From Toxonevra muliebris (taxonomy: Eukaryota; Arthropoda; Insecta; Diptera; Pallopteridae), in NCBI GenBank assembly GCA_963691655.1, contig OY829329.1, positions 67,844,822 through 67,908,821 on the forward strand: 64,000 nucleotides of DNA. Direction: 5' to 3'. The notes beneath the pieces are model-generated. The model ran no database searches. It was not told the DNA's origin and was given only the letters and a program-made list of their open reading frames with translations. The first letter of the stretch is position 1; each line of letters opens with the position of its first letter. The position numbers and the translations under genes are program-made. Of the stretch, positions 13,721 to 26,000 are shown in pieces.

Positions 13721-13979
13721 ATGCTCTTTAAGTTGATTACATAAATGATCGTAAAACCTTTCATAGGGTCTTCGAGAAAAATAGTCCTCATTTAAAAATA
13801 GTTGGGGAGTCACTGAAGGTGAAAACCTTCACTTTTTATAGTACACGAAAACTTAAAGCGTTTGACTTGCCCATTACTGCTCTGGATCTGTAAAAGCTGT
13901 CTCTCGAACATACTTCTACCGATTATCAACAGCCCTCAATTTCATCTTGACCAAAGATTTATTATTAAAATTCCATTAA

Positions 13980-15190
13980 GAGAATTCTGACTTTAAAGGT
14001 CTGTTGACCCAGCCAATATAACGTCTCCACTGACGCATCTGAAACCGAATTTAGCGTAGGTGCAGCATTTTTTGTGCCCAGCAGTAATACCAAAGAATCT
14101 TTTAAACTTCACACCAGTTGTAGTGTCTTTCATGCTGAAATACAGGCAAGTCTCATGTGCAGCGCAAATGATCGCCAAAAAATCATTTATGGTCTATACA
14201 GATTGACGACAGCAGCTACACGAACACACGACTACGAAATTCTGTCGGCTACAACTGTCGCCGTGTAGTCAACTACTAAACACAGTGGAAACGGCACAAC
14301 CTGCAGCAAACACAGCCAAAACAACAAAAGCAAACTCTCTTCTCCATCTGTCGCTTGTCAAATTAGAAATAGATTTAAAATTGGCTACAGCCACAATTGT
14401 GGTCGGTGGTCGTGCCGTCGCCAAAATAATCTTCTCCATAAGAACATGTGTTTTTATAGTTTGACAGATGTAGTCGTGTAGTTGCTGTCGTCAATGTGTA
14501 TGGTGCATTATTTAGACAATCAACCTGCTCTGAAGGCCTTGAAAAGCCATACTATATAGTGAGAATTGGTAAATAAATGCTACAGCTCTCTTCAAAACCT
14601 CAGTACCAACAATAAACATCAACTCTGCTGGGTACCAGGATATTCAGGTATGATGGGAAACGAGGTGGTGGACGAGCTCGCAAGGCAAAATGCATGCCTT
14701 GAGATAGGGCCTTGTAGCATATCGCCATCACTCGGTTTCCATTACGCAGCCTTAGATAAGCAGCTCTTCTCTGCTCTCAAATAGAAGATGGAGGACCCAA
14801 AATTCCTCCCCCGGATAGAAAAACTTTTTTGGCTCCAATGTTCTCGTACTAAAACTAAATTTTTGTTCTCGCTTTCGCGTAAAAAGTACAGTCTGCTGAT
14901 TGGCATAGTTACTGGGCATTACTTTTTGAAGTGTTATGCCAAAAAACTCGGTTTGGTGGAGAACGACCTAGGCAGAAACTTTGTCATTGCCCAACACTAG
15001 CCTTGTCGAGATTAAGAAAGTTAGGGAGTGGCTCTATTAAAAAACTTTGCACACGCTACGGGTAGTTTTAAACTGGAGACAGTGGTAAATATAGCTCGAG
15101 GTTCTTATTGACTCTGAAGTGTTTGTGGTAACACTATGGACCAGACGGTCTACGTAAGGCATTCGTCGTCACTTCTAACCTAACCTAGGC
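13980..15190 (+). pseudogene. RNase H-bearing LINE 3' fragment, interrupted by a small inverted-repeat element
   Basis: In the first part (about 14015-14170) the plus strand reads STDASETEFSVGAAFF and VFHAEIQA, the first two acidic motifs of a LINE RNase H domain. After an insertion, it resumes with LDNQPALKALKS near 14515 and then CWVPGYSGMMGNEVVDELAR (about 14625-14690), the usual Trp-Val-Pro-Gly-His signature with His changed to Tyr. Later text (LIGIVTGHYFL near 14900) matches the LINE region before the terminal zinc-finger-like part. Several stops are present. It ends in TAACCTAACCTA near 15177, which looks like a LINE tail. This is the only LINE fragment in the same orientation as the host gene. 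Confidence 0.75.
14195..14502. mobile_element. MITE-like element with 21-bp inverted ends inside a LINE
   Basis: The ends match as inverted repeats with one mismatch: TTGACGACAGCAGCTACACG begins at 14203 and its inverse ends at 14494. The RNase H reading frame of the surrounding LINE stops at the left end and resumes after the right end, which supports a later insertion. No coding capacity is visible. The target-site duplication is unclear, so I do not assign a superfamily. Confidence 0.65.
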
Positions 15191-16156
15191 ATCTCTATAT
15201 GTCAGCTAAAAATTTTCCTTAAAATTTCTATGCCGGTTCTTAAACACAAAGTAGACATTTTCCTTTATGCATGTTAGTAATAAGTGGTAAAAGAAGAAAG
15301 CGGAATCTTTTCTATAATAGGAAAAAATCTTGTAAATGCTTTTGCAACAAAGTGCTATTTTATTGCTTGTGTAAGAATGGCAGCAATGGTTGCATTTAGC
15401 AGCAGCAGCAGCAGTCGTAGCTAAAGCAACATCTGGTATTGTTGCAAATGAAAAACTATACAAGTACAAGTGCAACTACAAATACGAGAGTGAGTGAGTG
15501 AAAAATTGAACGTCTTTTGATTTATAATGAGAAAAAGAAGTTCACATCTTCTTCATTGTTTTCGTTAGTTACTTATAGACTTTTGTGGGTTAAGATACAT
15601 ACTCTTCCTACTGCTGCCACGGCGGATCCAGTAGAGTTGCTCACTCGCTTATTCGCTTTTCTCTAATTTACATTAGCATAGCAACGAAGCAATTCTTATG
15701 CTTCATTTACGCTTATTAACTGAGATTTTCTTTCTTCTTCTACTTTTTTGCTGGCATTAATTAATTTTCTTGGTTTTTTTTTGTTGGTTGAGTTGAAGCT
15801 GCTGCGTGCGTTTTCTGTTCGTGCGTAGTAACCAAAAGTTTTCATTTCGTGTCTTTCATAAATTTTGCTGCCTAATCATCAATGACGATTTTTGTTGTTG
15901 GTTGCTTGGGATTAGCAATATTGAGGCTATTCTTCTCGGTCGCTACACACTTTAGTCATTCATTCTAATCCCGTTCCTTAGCAGCAGCAGCAGCAGCTCA
16001 ACATTAGAAGTGGCATCATTTTTCTTTGTTTAGTCTCTTAATGCACACACACACACACACACACACTCACACACATACAAAATTCAATTACAACTTTTTG
16101 ATTATGCCAAATATTCATGTTTATTAATTTTCATTTTCTTCTTATCTCATTCACAG

Positions 16157-18346
16157 ATTATCCACGCGTTGAAGTTGGTCCCGAGAATCCACTTCGTGTA
16201 GAACGTGATCGCACTGCCAAATTAGAGTGTAATGTCGATGCTAAACCGAAAGTGCCTAATGTACGTTGGACACGCAATGGTCGCTTCATTAGCTCCTCCC
16301 TGGTGCATACCATTCATCGTGTTAGTGCACAAGATGCTGGCAAATATACATGCTCAGCAGATAATGGCCTTGGCAAGACGGGCGAACAGGAAATCATATT
16401 GGACATTCTGTATCCACCCACCGTGGTCATTGAGTCGAAGACACGCGAAGCCGAAGAGGGTGAAACGGTTAATATACGCTGTAATATAACTGCCAATCCG
16501 TCACCAATTACCGTTGAATGGCTAAAAGAAGGCTCACCCGAATTTCGTTATTCCGGTGAGGTGCTAACGCTGTCATCGGTACGTGCCGAGCATGCCGGCA
16601 ATTATATTTGTCGTGCCGTTAATCTAATACAAACACACGGGCAAGAGCGTAGCGAACGTATTGGAAATTCCACAGTAGCGCTGCTAGTGCGTCATCGGCC
16701 GGGCCAGGCTTACATTACACCGAATAAACCTATAGTGCATGTGGGTAATGGGGTAATGTTGACATGTTCGGCTAATCCACCCGGTTGGCCAGTGCCACAG
16801 TATCGCTGGTTCCGTGATATGGACGGTGAGTTCTCGAGCACACAGAAGATACTGGCACAAGGACCACAATATTCGATACCGAAAGCGCATCTGGGTAACG
16901 AGGGAAAATACCATTGTCATGCTGTAAACGAACTTGGCATAGGGAAGATGGCTACAATTGTGTTGGAAATACATCAACCTCCGCAGTTCTTGGCTAAGCT
17001 GCAGCAGCACATGACAAGGCGTGTCGCTGACTTTGATTACGCCGTAACGTGCAGCGCTAAAGGGAAACCCGCACCTAGCATACGCTGGCTGAAAGATGGT
17101 GTGGAAATACTGCCAGAACTTAATCTATACGAAGTTAAGACGAATCCCGATCAGGGTCCAAATGGCATGGTGACCGTTCAGAGTATGCTCAAGTTCCGTG
17201 GGAAAGCGCGCCCGAATGGCAATCAGCTTGTGCCCGGCGATCGCGGTCTTTATACTTGCCTATACGAGAATGAAGTGAACTCGGCGAACTCCAGTATGCA
17301 GCTACGCATTGAACATGAGCCCATAGTGCTCCATCAGTACAATAAAGTCGCTTACGATATACGCGAGACCGCTGAAGTGATATGCAAAGTGCAAGCGTAC
17401 CCCAAACCCGAATTCCAATGGCAGTTCGGCAATAATCCTTCACCGCTCACCATGTCCTCTGACGGGCACTACGAGATTAGCACCACCACCGATAACAACG
17501 ACATTTACACATCCGTCCTGCGCATTAATTCACTCACACACGCCGACTACGGTGAGTACACGTGCCGCGTGGTCAACTCTCTCGATACTATACGCGCGCC
17601 CATACGTCTACAACAGAAGGGAGCGCCTGAGAAACCCACAAATACACGCGCCGTCGATGTTGGCCCCAACTTTGTTACACTCAGCTGGGATCCCGGTTTC
17701 GATGGTGGTCTTAGCAATACAAAATTCTTTGTCAGCTATCGACGTGTTCCTATGCCACGTGAAGAGCAGATGATACCCGATTGTGCTACGCTCGCCACCA
17801 GCAACACCGAGTGGATGGAATTCGATTGCCATCGTGATAATCCATGCAAAGTGTCATCACTGGATCAACACCAAAGTTATGCATTCAAGGTGAATGCACT
17901 CAATACCAAAGGTAATTCGCCATATTCAAATGAAATAATGACCACAACGAAAGTGAGCAAGATACCGCCGCCGCTGCATGTCACCTACGATCCGAATACA
18001 CGCACATTGGGCATTAATGTGGGCGCCACTTGCCTGTCACTGATTGCTGTTGTTGAGTCGATGGTCAATAGCGAAACACCGATGGCCGCGTGGGAAATTG
18101 TCGATAATATAAATTTGCAATTGTCTGGCAATGGAGCGACATTTAAGGAAACCGTCATTGATCGTCACATTGCACCGCGTCGCAGTGGCGGTGGGCGCTC
18201 TCTGGGACACACCATCAACGAGGACGATGAGGATGAGGGTGATTTGAATACGCTAGCTCTGGAGGATGACAACAGTCCGACGGTGCGTGTCAAATTGTGT
18301 CTGCGGTCAAATCATGAACACTGTGGTGATTACACGGAAGCAGAAA
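16157..18346 (+). CDS. ed: Internal exon of echinoid-type adhesion receptor: five Ig domains plus FN3
   Basis: This exon has 730 codons' worth of sequence. It starts after a pyrimidine-rich acceptor ending TTCACAG and ends before donor GTAAGT at 18347; both junctions are phase 1. It encodes five consecutive Ig domains, each with the usual Cys...W...YxC pattern. In the first, the Cys codon is at 16228, followed by VRWTRNG and then DAGKYTC at about 16336. Later domains show VEWLKEG/AGNYIC, YRWFRD/GKYHC, IRWLKDG/GLYTC and FQWQFG/GEYTC. An FN3 domain follows (VTLSWDPGFDGG, about 17630-17960), then a less typical FN3-like stretch and an acidic stalk (EDDEDEGD, about 18220). No signal peptide or transmembrane segment lies in this exon. 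Drosophila Echinoid has seven Ig domains, so about two should lie upstream. The family acts at epithelial adherens junctions by homophilic and heterophilic binding and modulates EGFR, Notch and Hippo signalling. The paralogue friend-of-echinoid is the main alternative. Confidence 0.88.
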
Positions 18347-19015
18347 GTAAGTTAAGCATTTATCTCTATTTTTAATTGGTTGCAATTTAAAATGTACATA
18401 CAGCAGACAGATAGTGAGTGTAGGCGCTTTGTGAAATTTGCGAGGACAATGGCAAACGAGAAAATAAAATCAGAATGTCAAACATTTAGCTTTATTGATT
18501 AAGATGTTTAAAGGCAACTGAATCTCGTTTGCAAATCCTTGACATCTCGATTATAAATGACACTACATAGCTTCACATCTGCCCAACATCATCTTATTTA
18601 ATGTACATCAATATATCTTCCATGCTCCACTCAATGCACAGTGGAGTCAAACGATTATACAATGTGACTAAAGAGAGTCGCGATTGACTTGCAGTCCCAT
18701 ACAAAGAACTATTTAAGACGATTTTGGGAAGTTTTTCAGTTACAAAGCTCACCAAAATACTTAAGTTCAGCTGAGTCCGAATGCGGAAAGCATTCCTTGG
18801 CATGATATCGTACTACTAGCAGTAAAATGTCATTACTTTCTTGGTATTTCGTCCCGCTGTGCATACAAAATGTCACTGTTCTTTCTCACATACTCCTTCA
18901 ATCCTGTCCACCTCTCCTCCTCCTCCTCCTCCTGTCTGTTGTACACAAACCGATTTAATCACACATTTTTCTCATCGTTCTTTTTTTCGTTTTTTTTGTC
19001 TCCTCATTCACACAG
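18347..19015 (+). other. Short intron between ectodomain and transmembrane exons
   Basis: This 669-base intron has a GTAAGT donor and a C/T-rich acceptor tract (about 18955-19015) ending CACAG. Reading through the donor from the first exon meets a stop within ten codons. No embedded gene or transposon was recognised. Confidence 0.85.
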
Positions 19016-19435
19016 TCGGACGTGCTTACATCGCTGAAGCATCCGCCCTTGCCACACCCACACTGATAGCCATCGTCGTCTCGTGCATTGTATTCGCATT
19101 GTTTGTCGGTTTATTGTTGATGTTCTGTCGTTGCAAGCGCAATCAATCGAAGAAGAGTGCCGCCGCCAAGGATTACGAAATGGACTCGGTGCGTCCATCG
19201 ATTGTTGCCGCACAACAGAGCCAAGCACCACCGCCATATTATCCAGCAAGTGGACTCGATAACAAAGCGCTAGAACATTCGATGGATCTAGCGTTGAGTA
19301 TGGAGGAGCAGAAGAGTGCACTGTATGCGACACAAAATGGCTATAGCTATCATCCGGGTAGCGGTATTGTGGGCGGCGTTGGAGTTGGTGTGGGTATGCC
19401 CGGTTTGACGGGACACACGTTGCCAGGAAATGAAT
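19016..19435 (+). CDS. ed: Internal exon: transmembrane helix and juxtamembrane tail of echinoid-type receptor
   Basis: The exon begins after acceptor CACACAG and ends before donor GTAAGT at 19436. It is 420 bases long and phase 1 at both ends, so it keeps the frame from the previous exon. It opens with a short extracellular stalk (GRAYIAEASALATPT), then a hydrophobic helix of about 23 residues (LIAIVVSCIVFALFVGLLLM). A basic stop-transfer region with FCRCKRNQSKK follows. The cytoplasmic part contains DYEMDSVRPS, a proline/tyrosine patch (APPPYYP) and a glycine-valine-rich run near 19365-19405. Reading past the donor meets a stop at 19501, which supports splicing there. The preceding intron is only 669 bases. 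The TM type, position after the FN3 region and short cytoplasmic start fit Echinoid. Without this exon the receptor would lack its membrane anchor, although the frame would be kept. Confidence 0.87.
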
Positions 19436-21049
19436 GTAAGTATAGAACAGAGCTATCTTCTTTACATACATATAAACGAAATAGTAGAAATATTTGCACA
19501 TAGATATATATAAGATAGAAGTACAAAATTCACACTCAAACACACACACACACACACACAGATTTCAGGGTGATTTTTTATTTTGTATCTCGTCGTCTAT
19601 GGCAATACAACGTTGACAACAACAAAATACAGTACAACACACACACACACAAACACACACACACAAACACACACACAAACACACACACAAAGAGAGAAAC
19701 TTAGTTGAATTGTAATGCTCGCACAAATCAATGTGCAAACATCCATCAACTGTCGTATTGTATCGGTGTTTGAGAGTGTGTATGTGTGGCTCTCCTGGCT
19801 ACTCGTCTAACCTCAATTCACCTCAGTTGCGACTACTGCTGCTACTATATTTTTGCACGTACAATGATACCACAATCGGCAAAAATAGAGTGAGCTGAGC
19901 CAAAAACTCTTATGGCTCATCCTTGCACTGCTGTTGTAGCGTTGTTGTAGCTGCTTCATCTCCACCACAACTATCAACGAATATGGCGTAAATTTGTTGA
20001 AACAGCAATTTTTAACGCATTTACTTTTGCGCCAGGTGGAACCGTGACCAACTGACTGGTGTGCAGCTACTCCCCATTTTTTTAACATATCTAGCTCTGG
20101 CTAGATACCTACGAGAATTTTTCGCCCTTTTCCCCAGTTTAACATAAGTGTGTGTGTGTGTGTGTTTCACCCTTTAAGCCGCATGTGAAAAAATTACCTT
20201 TTTTCTGGGGCTGCCACCAATGTAATGAATGAGCAGCAACATTGCGTAACCACCGCAAACATACAAAAGGGAGTTGGTTGGTTGGTTGTTTTTTTGTTTT
20301 GCGTTTTTCGTTGCTTGTTGTTGTTGTTGTATGTATGCGGTTTTTGCACAATTCGCAATACGATCCATTATTAATTGCTGTAGTTGTTGTTATTGATGTT
20401 GTTGTTGTTGTTGGTGTTTTTGTTGTCGCTGCATTGTATATCGCAGGTCATAATGTATGTTAACCTTTAATAACTTGGGTTTCGTTTTTTTGTTTTTTTT
20501 TTTTTTAAATACATTTTTATATATGCTTACGTTGTATTTGTGATGATGGGCAATTAAAAATTCTGTTTATTTTTATATTTTGTTGCTCTCCTTTCTTCCA
20601 AAACGGAAACACAAATTTAATTTTAATTTTTTCACATTTATAAATTTTTATAAAAAAAATAGCATACAAATTGATTTGAGAGTAGGGGGGTGATTGGGGT
20701 TAACTTGCCGAAATTGGAGCATTAATTTATGGAACATAAATTTCGCTGACTTGGTTGGCATTTTTTTTTTTTTTTTTTTTTTGCTGTTTTTGGTGAACTA
20801 ACTTTTATGTGTAAATATGTCGAAATATATTCAAGAGGTGAAATGGATGCGTAATTAAAAGAGAGAAGAGTTGGTCATTGGTGCACTACCTGGAACGAAT
20901 ATTATAATTTTTTTTTTTTTTTTGGCTACGCTTTAATACTGCAGTAATTTCTCAAATTTTCAAAATTTATTTATTTTTTTTTTTTTTTTTTTAAAAATGT
21001 TTCATACATCATGAAAACTCTCGTCACAGCCAGGCATCCATTAAAACTT

Positions 21050-21490
21050 TCTTCTCTCATGGCGCTATTTACTTCCACCCTGGGACCTCTATATTACCTT
21101 ACTTAAGGGTACCCAGTATTTTGACATTTTACTGCGCTATCATCTTCATATCGGCTTCCAGGTCTCCGCTGTCCTTACTGGGCTCTCTCGTTTGCTTCAT
21201 GGTCAATTTTTGTTACCCTTGAGCATGTCTTCAGCGTACTTCACGAACCTCCAATTTTTCTCGCTGTCGAGCATTTTCGCCACCACGTTTTTCTAGCCAT
21301 TGAACATCATTTTTGCTTTTCAGCTACTCTCTTTTCTCTGCCCATCGCTTTTCGTATTATGTGCAGGTACTTTCAGAAGTATTCATGCTCTGACAGCAAC
21401 TGGGTTATACAGGAGTTTATCTCTATATCGTCTGTCTTTAGGTGTGGTATTAACCCATATCTTCTCGGTACTTAATGCCTTGATCTAATT
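21050..21490 (-). pseudogene. R1-like LINE, C-terminal fragment
   Basis: On the minus strand the text DDIEINSCITQLLSEHEYF (about 21400-21460) is followed, after a stop, by KYLHIIRKAMG. A later frame (about 21190-21300) reads VVAKMLDSEKNWRFVKYAEDML. This order resembles the end of R1-clade LINE ORF2 proteins, which have a conserved His-Gly-Glu...ThrGlnLeuLeuSer segment followed by a SerGluXAsnTrp segment. Stops and frameshifts are present. Assignment is by eye from known family patterns. Confidence 0.55.
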
Positions 21491-22599
21491 TTAAAAATTT
21501 TCAAAACACAGTTTCCATATGCCTTCAGAAAGAAATTTTAGTCCTTAGAAAAAATAAAGAAAATTTTTTTCCGAATTTTAGAGGCTGTAGTTGTTTTTGG
21601 CTTACCCCAAAAGAATAAGGTGACCAGGTGTAAAAAAATTAAAAGAATTTCTACGTCACATCATGAGCAATAAGTATTCGCTGTAATCAAATATATTTAA
21701 CACAGTATTTTAGAAGTTATTATTATCAGTTAACAACAGAAAATATTAATTTTTATTGAACTTTGTCTATTTCTTTATAAATTTTTTTACAAAAGTTTGG
21801 TCAGCTGTAGCCTTTGAAAAATATAAATAAAGACCTTTGAAGTTATAATTTCCACATCAAGTTTGTAATTTTATCTAGGTGAATTTTTCATTTCAATGCA
21901 AAATAATTAATTTTACTATTTTTTATTGATTTTCAAAACTATCTTCCAAAAAAGTTGGTGTCTATTTACCTGGCCTTGAAGTCAGGTAAAATGCAATATT
22001 TTTAAATTATCATAATGCAATTTTAAAGTCAGTCTAAATAGAAATGTTAAACAGTGATTACTTTTGGAAAAAATTCATAAATGTATTTCTGACGAATTTT
22101 CAAAGTTGAGTTAATCTGGTCGTTCATCTTCTATAAGCTTCTTGAGAATAAACTTTTCCCTATCCACTTTACACAATAAATACTCAACTGTTTCTTAAAG
22201 CGTTGAGAGAGACAAAGTTTCATTTAAGATTGAACTACATAAATTACTGCTGGAAATCGGTCACATTTGGATTACTACTAGTTTTAGCTACCTCTTCATA
22301 CTGTTGAGACCTTTCATCGCACATCTCAATCTTGCCTGTTCGACTGATTTTTTTTTTTTTATAGGGCAGATTGCTGCAACCACACTTCTCTATAGGTCGA
22401 AAAACTGCTGAGCTCAGGAGTTCAAAGGTCCGAACTACTACCTAATCTTCCACGTGGAAATTTGTTGACATCGATGAACTTTTCTGGCTTTTGTAATAGT
22501 TTATTTTTTAAGGCAACAATGTTCAGCTCATTCAATCGTCCACTAGCGTCTGTGAAGTTGGAATTTTCATGGAAACCAGACGAAATAATTATAATAATA

Positions 22600-23060
22600 T
22601 ATATAATTTTTGCCCTTTTCGAAAAAAGTCACTTTTTTAACTCATTACGAGGGTTTATAGAGGATTACTATGTTTAAAAAATATGTTGCCTATAAAAGTC
22701 TATAAACGCAGTTTTAGTAAAAATGGGTTTTTGTCGGACAGTGTTATTTGTGCGAGAAGTAAATTTTAATAGAAAGAAAAAAGTATTTTTTTGTACTCTG
22801 ATCGACCTGAAAAAATTTTCTTCCAACATATTAACCCTTTGGCGCCCACCATTATGGGTATTATTTGCCCTTTTCGAAAAAGTTTACTTTTTTAACTCAT
22901 TATGAGGGTTGATAGAGGGTTAATATGTTTAAAAAATATGTCGCCTATAAAAGTCTATGAACTTAGTTGTAGTAAAAATGGATTTTTGTCGGACAGTGTT
23001 ATTTGTGCTAGAAGAAAATTTTAATAGAAAGAAAAAAGTATTCGATCGACCTGAAAAAAT
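22600..23060. repeat. Tandem duplication, 255-bp unit
   Basis: TGCCCTTTTCGAAAAA occurs at 22611 and again at 22866, and the following about 180 bases match closely, including TGTCGGACAGTGTTATTTGTG and ATAGAAAGAAAAAAGTATT. Both copies run into a GATCGACCTGAAAAAATT segment. No protein is recognisable in either copy. Confidence 0.85.
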
Positions 23061-26000
23061 TATCGGTAAGCAGTTAAATTTTTTTCGAACCTGAAAGCGA
23101 GCTCGTAAATTATTATTCAAATACACACGAACTTCTCAGCAGCCATAAACCACACACCGTCTAAAGGTGGGTGGATGTTGATTTATTAACACCTGAAAGG
23201 TTACCCATTCACTTTTTTGACAATATGATTTCAGATCCAAAATAAGTTTATAACGATTGTTTTATCGAAAACAAAAATTGTCCGGTTAGAGGTTAAAACA
23301 ATGAGCCCAGCATTCGGGAAGGTTTTTAATTTCCCCTACTCATTAGTTTTAGTTTGATTTTAAATGTACTTGCAATCAAAATTTGAAAATAAAACTTTCT
23401 GGAATTTTTGGAAGAATTTTAAAAAATTTCGAGAAAATTTCTAGAAAAATTTCTAAAAAAAAATTCATATTTGTTTGGAGAACATGTATCAACTCAGACC
23501 TTTCGCCCCAAACCGAGGACAATAACACTAAACGACTTACCGTTTTTTTTTTATTAGAACTATTTGTGAAGCGCCTCCAATAAAACAAGTGGCAAACTGA
23601 TTGCTATCTACGATTTGTTGCAATAGTTCAAAGTTGGAACACAGTTGGAATTGGAAAAAATATTCTCGTACGATTTTCATACCGATTATTTGGTTTTCTG
23701 AGGCATATTCTCCATTCCACTTAAATATCTTTTTATCCATAATATTTGTATTTTTTAAAAATATGAATTTTTAATTCGATTTTAAAATTGTTAAATTTAA
23801 ATTAATAATAAAAATTTCTTTAACATATTTGCTTAACTTTTCGTTTGTTTGTAACGTTATTGCTTTAATCTTTTTATTACACAATTGTAATATTTGTGCA
23901 ATTATTTTTTATTGATTTAATTTTATGAATATTTATTCGGTTAAAAAAAAAAAAAATCACTTAATGCCCATTAAAAAGCATTATTGTGAATGTTATAATT
24001 TGGCTTTAAGCACCAAAAAAGGCAAACAACAATAAAATTTTTATTTTTTTTTTTAATAATAATTAAAATTATAAAACAAGAAGATGTGTTTAATTAGTTT
24101 TGCACAGACACTTCACGCACAACTTTTCAAGTACATACATATTGCATGTACATATATGTGTTTGTGTGTGTATGTGTGCTTGTGCTTGTTTGCTCATTTT
24201 AAAAATTTATTCAAGTGGTAACAGTTTGCAAAAACTCTATATTCACAATCAGTCATATTGCATTAAAAACTATTGCATATGCTCAGGCGTCTGTTTTTAA
24301 TTATATGTGACTGCAATGAGCGAATTAGTTTGGGAAGCACTGGAAAGTATTAAATGATCGCAAAAAAAGTTTGAACGATTTAAGTTTAATAAAATTCATT
24401 TTATTTTTGCAATTAAAATAGGAAAATTTCGTAGGTATTTTAAAATTCGAAATAAAAAATTGCAAAATTTTAGCTTTTTTTTTTTTTTTTTTTGTTTTTC
24501 CCTATTTTGCGATTTTATAAAATCAAAACAAAAAAAAAGGCTTCTGTTGTATTTTTTTTGGAATTGTCAGCATCATTTGTAATGAATTATATAATTGAGC
24601 AGCTATTAAAACAGAAAAAAAAACAAATTTTATTTAAAACATAGCAATTGTGACCAAAAAAAATCTCTCAGTCTTTCGGTCTTCTCTAACAAATCGTTGT
24701 CGCAAGTCAAACAAACAAAAAGAAAAAAAAAAAAAAGAAAAGTTTTAGCACGCGACAAAAAACCAGCAGCTACAGCAAAAGTTGCATTCACCTAACCACC
24801 AAACCGTGATATTTGCATTTGAAACAGCATAAAAAATGTTGAGCGAAACCACCGCAATGCACCGCAAAGCTTACAGCCAGCCAGCAACAGTTTTGTTGTA
24901 GTAACAACAACAGCAATGCACAACTTTTAGTTACTTAAAACGCCCAAGTCAATATCGCGAAAAAAAGGACGCATAGTATGCATAGATGCAACTACTTCAA
25001 ATAAAGATGCTATTTAAAAAAAAAAAAGAAGGGAAGCAAATAACAAACAAACAAAAAAACCATTCCCAAATAGCATTTTAAATGCAACATTGCTGTTGTT
25101 GTGTTTTTCCAGAGGGGCAAATAACAGTGCAGCTCAGTTTCAGCTCATCTTGTTGTTGTCTTCTACGCATGTTAGGGCAATACCACCGTCGTCAATATTG
25201 AAGCCGTGGTGCTACCATTACTACCACCATTACCGATAGAGGGCGCTTTGTGAAATTTTTTGCATTTACTCGTTTTGTGTAAATTTGTGTTGCGCATTTT
25301 GCGGATTGTGGGTTGTGTAGATGGCGTTTACTATACGCCCACTGCGGGCACTCATTCTCAATTCAACTATTTTTTTTTTTACATTTCTGCGATATTTTTT
25401 TTTTTTTTTTTTTTGAAATGCTGAAATGTTGCATGTGCTGCAAAAAAGTCAGAGCAATTATTATATATGTATGTATTCTTTCTAAAAAAAAAATGTATGC
25501 AACATTTTGTTGCAATTATTTGCTTTGTATGCGAACATTTCCTTTCTCCCCACCATTTTTTTTTTAATTTTTTAAAATTTGTTTCTAAGTTTTTTTTTTA
25601 AATTTTTTGAAATTATTGTTATAATTTTTATAACTACATATTTCCGCCCTCCCCCCTTTACTCCCTTTTTTGTATTTTTCTTATTGCTTGCAATTGCTGC
25701 AACAGTTGCTTAGAGCTTGCTATTATTTTTGTCGTTTATGCTACAGTTGCTACTGACTGTGTGAAGGTAATGCCAAACACACTTTGTCTACTACAATAAC
25801 AATAAATGTTGCACAAGTACAAAGCAGCAGCAGCAACACCAGCTAAAACTAAAAAGAAAAAAGGTTGTTGGCTTTTTGGTTTTTGTGGGTGGTTAAAATC
25901 CGTTTAAATATGTGGCTTTCTAGTTCTATTTAGTTGTTGGTTTTGCTATTTTTTGTTAAGCCTTTGTTGTAATGTTGCTGCTGCTACTACTGTGTTGTTG

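Larger units (their letters stand above)
1..16156 (+). other. Upstream intron of the echinoid-type gene (5' end outside window)
   Basis: No Ig-like, signal-peptide-like or other conserved host coding sequence was seen here on either strand, so I read this as a single large intron; it could hide a short untranslated exon. It is AT-rich, with poly-T runs (for example about 32 T at 696-727) and CA/TG tracts. It contains the mariner, foldback, tandem-repeat, transposase and LINE remains listed separately. The stretches 1-1490, 3140-4205, 5870-8560, 9030-10185 and 10505-12890 show only AT-rich sequence, homopolymers and microsatellites to me. The stretch 15190-16156 is similar, with CAG runs and a CA microsatellite just before the acceptor. 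Confidence 0.7.

Noticed and set aside
16117..16156. ATG at 16117 as the start of the adhesion gene
   Set aside because: The first 13 codons are the pyrimidine-rich acceptor tract. The Ig domain begins right after the CACAG acceptor in phase 1, and no signal peptide is encoded there.
18841..19015. Coding start at 18841 upstream of the transmembrane exon
   Set aside because: The segment is intronic: it is low complexity, ends in a good acceptor, and lacks family resemblance.
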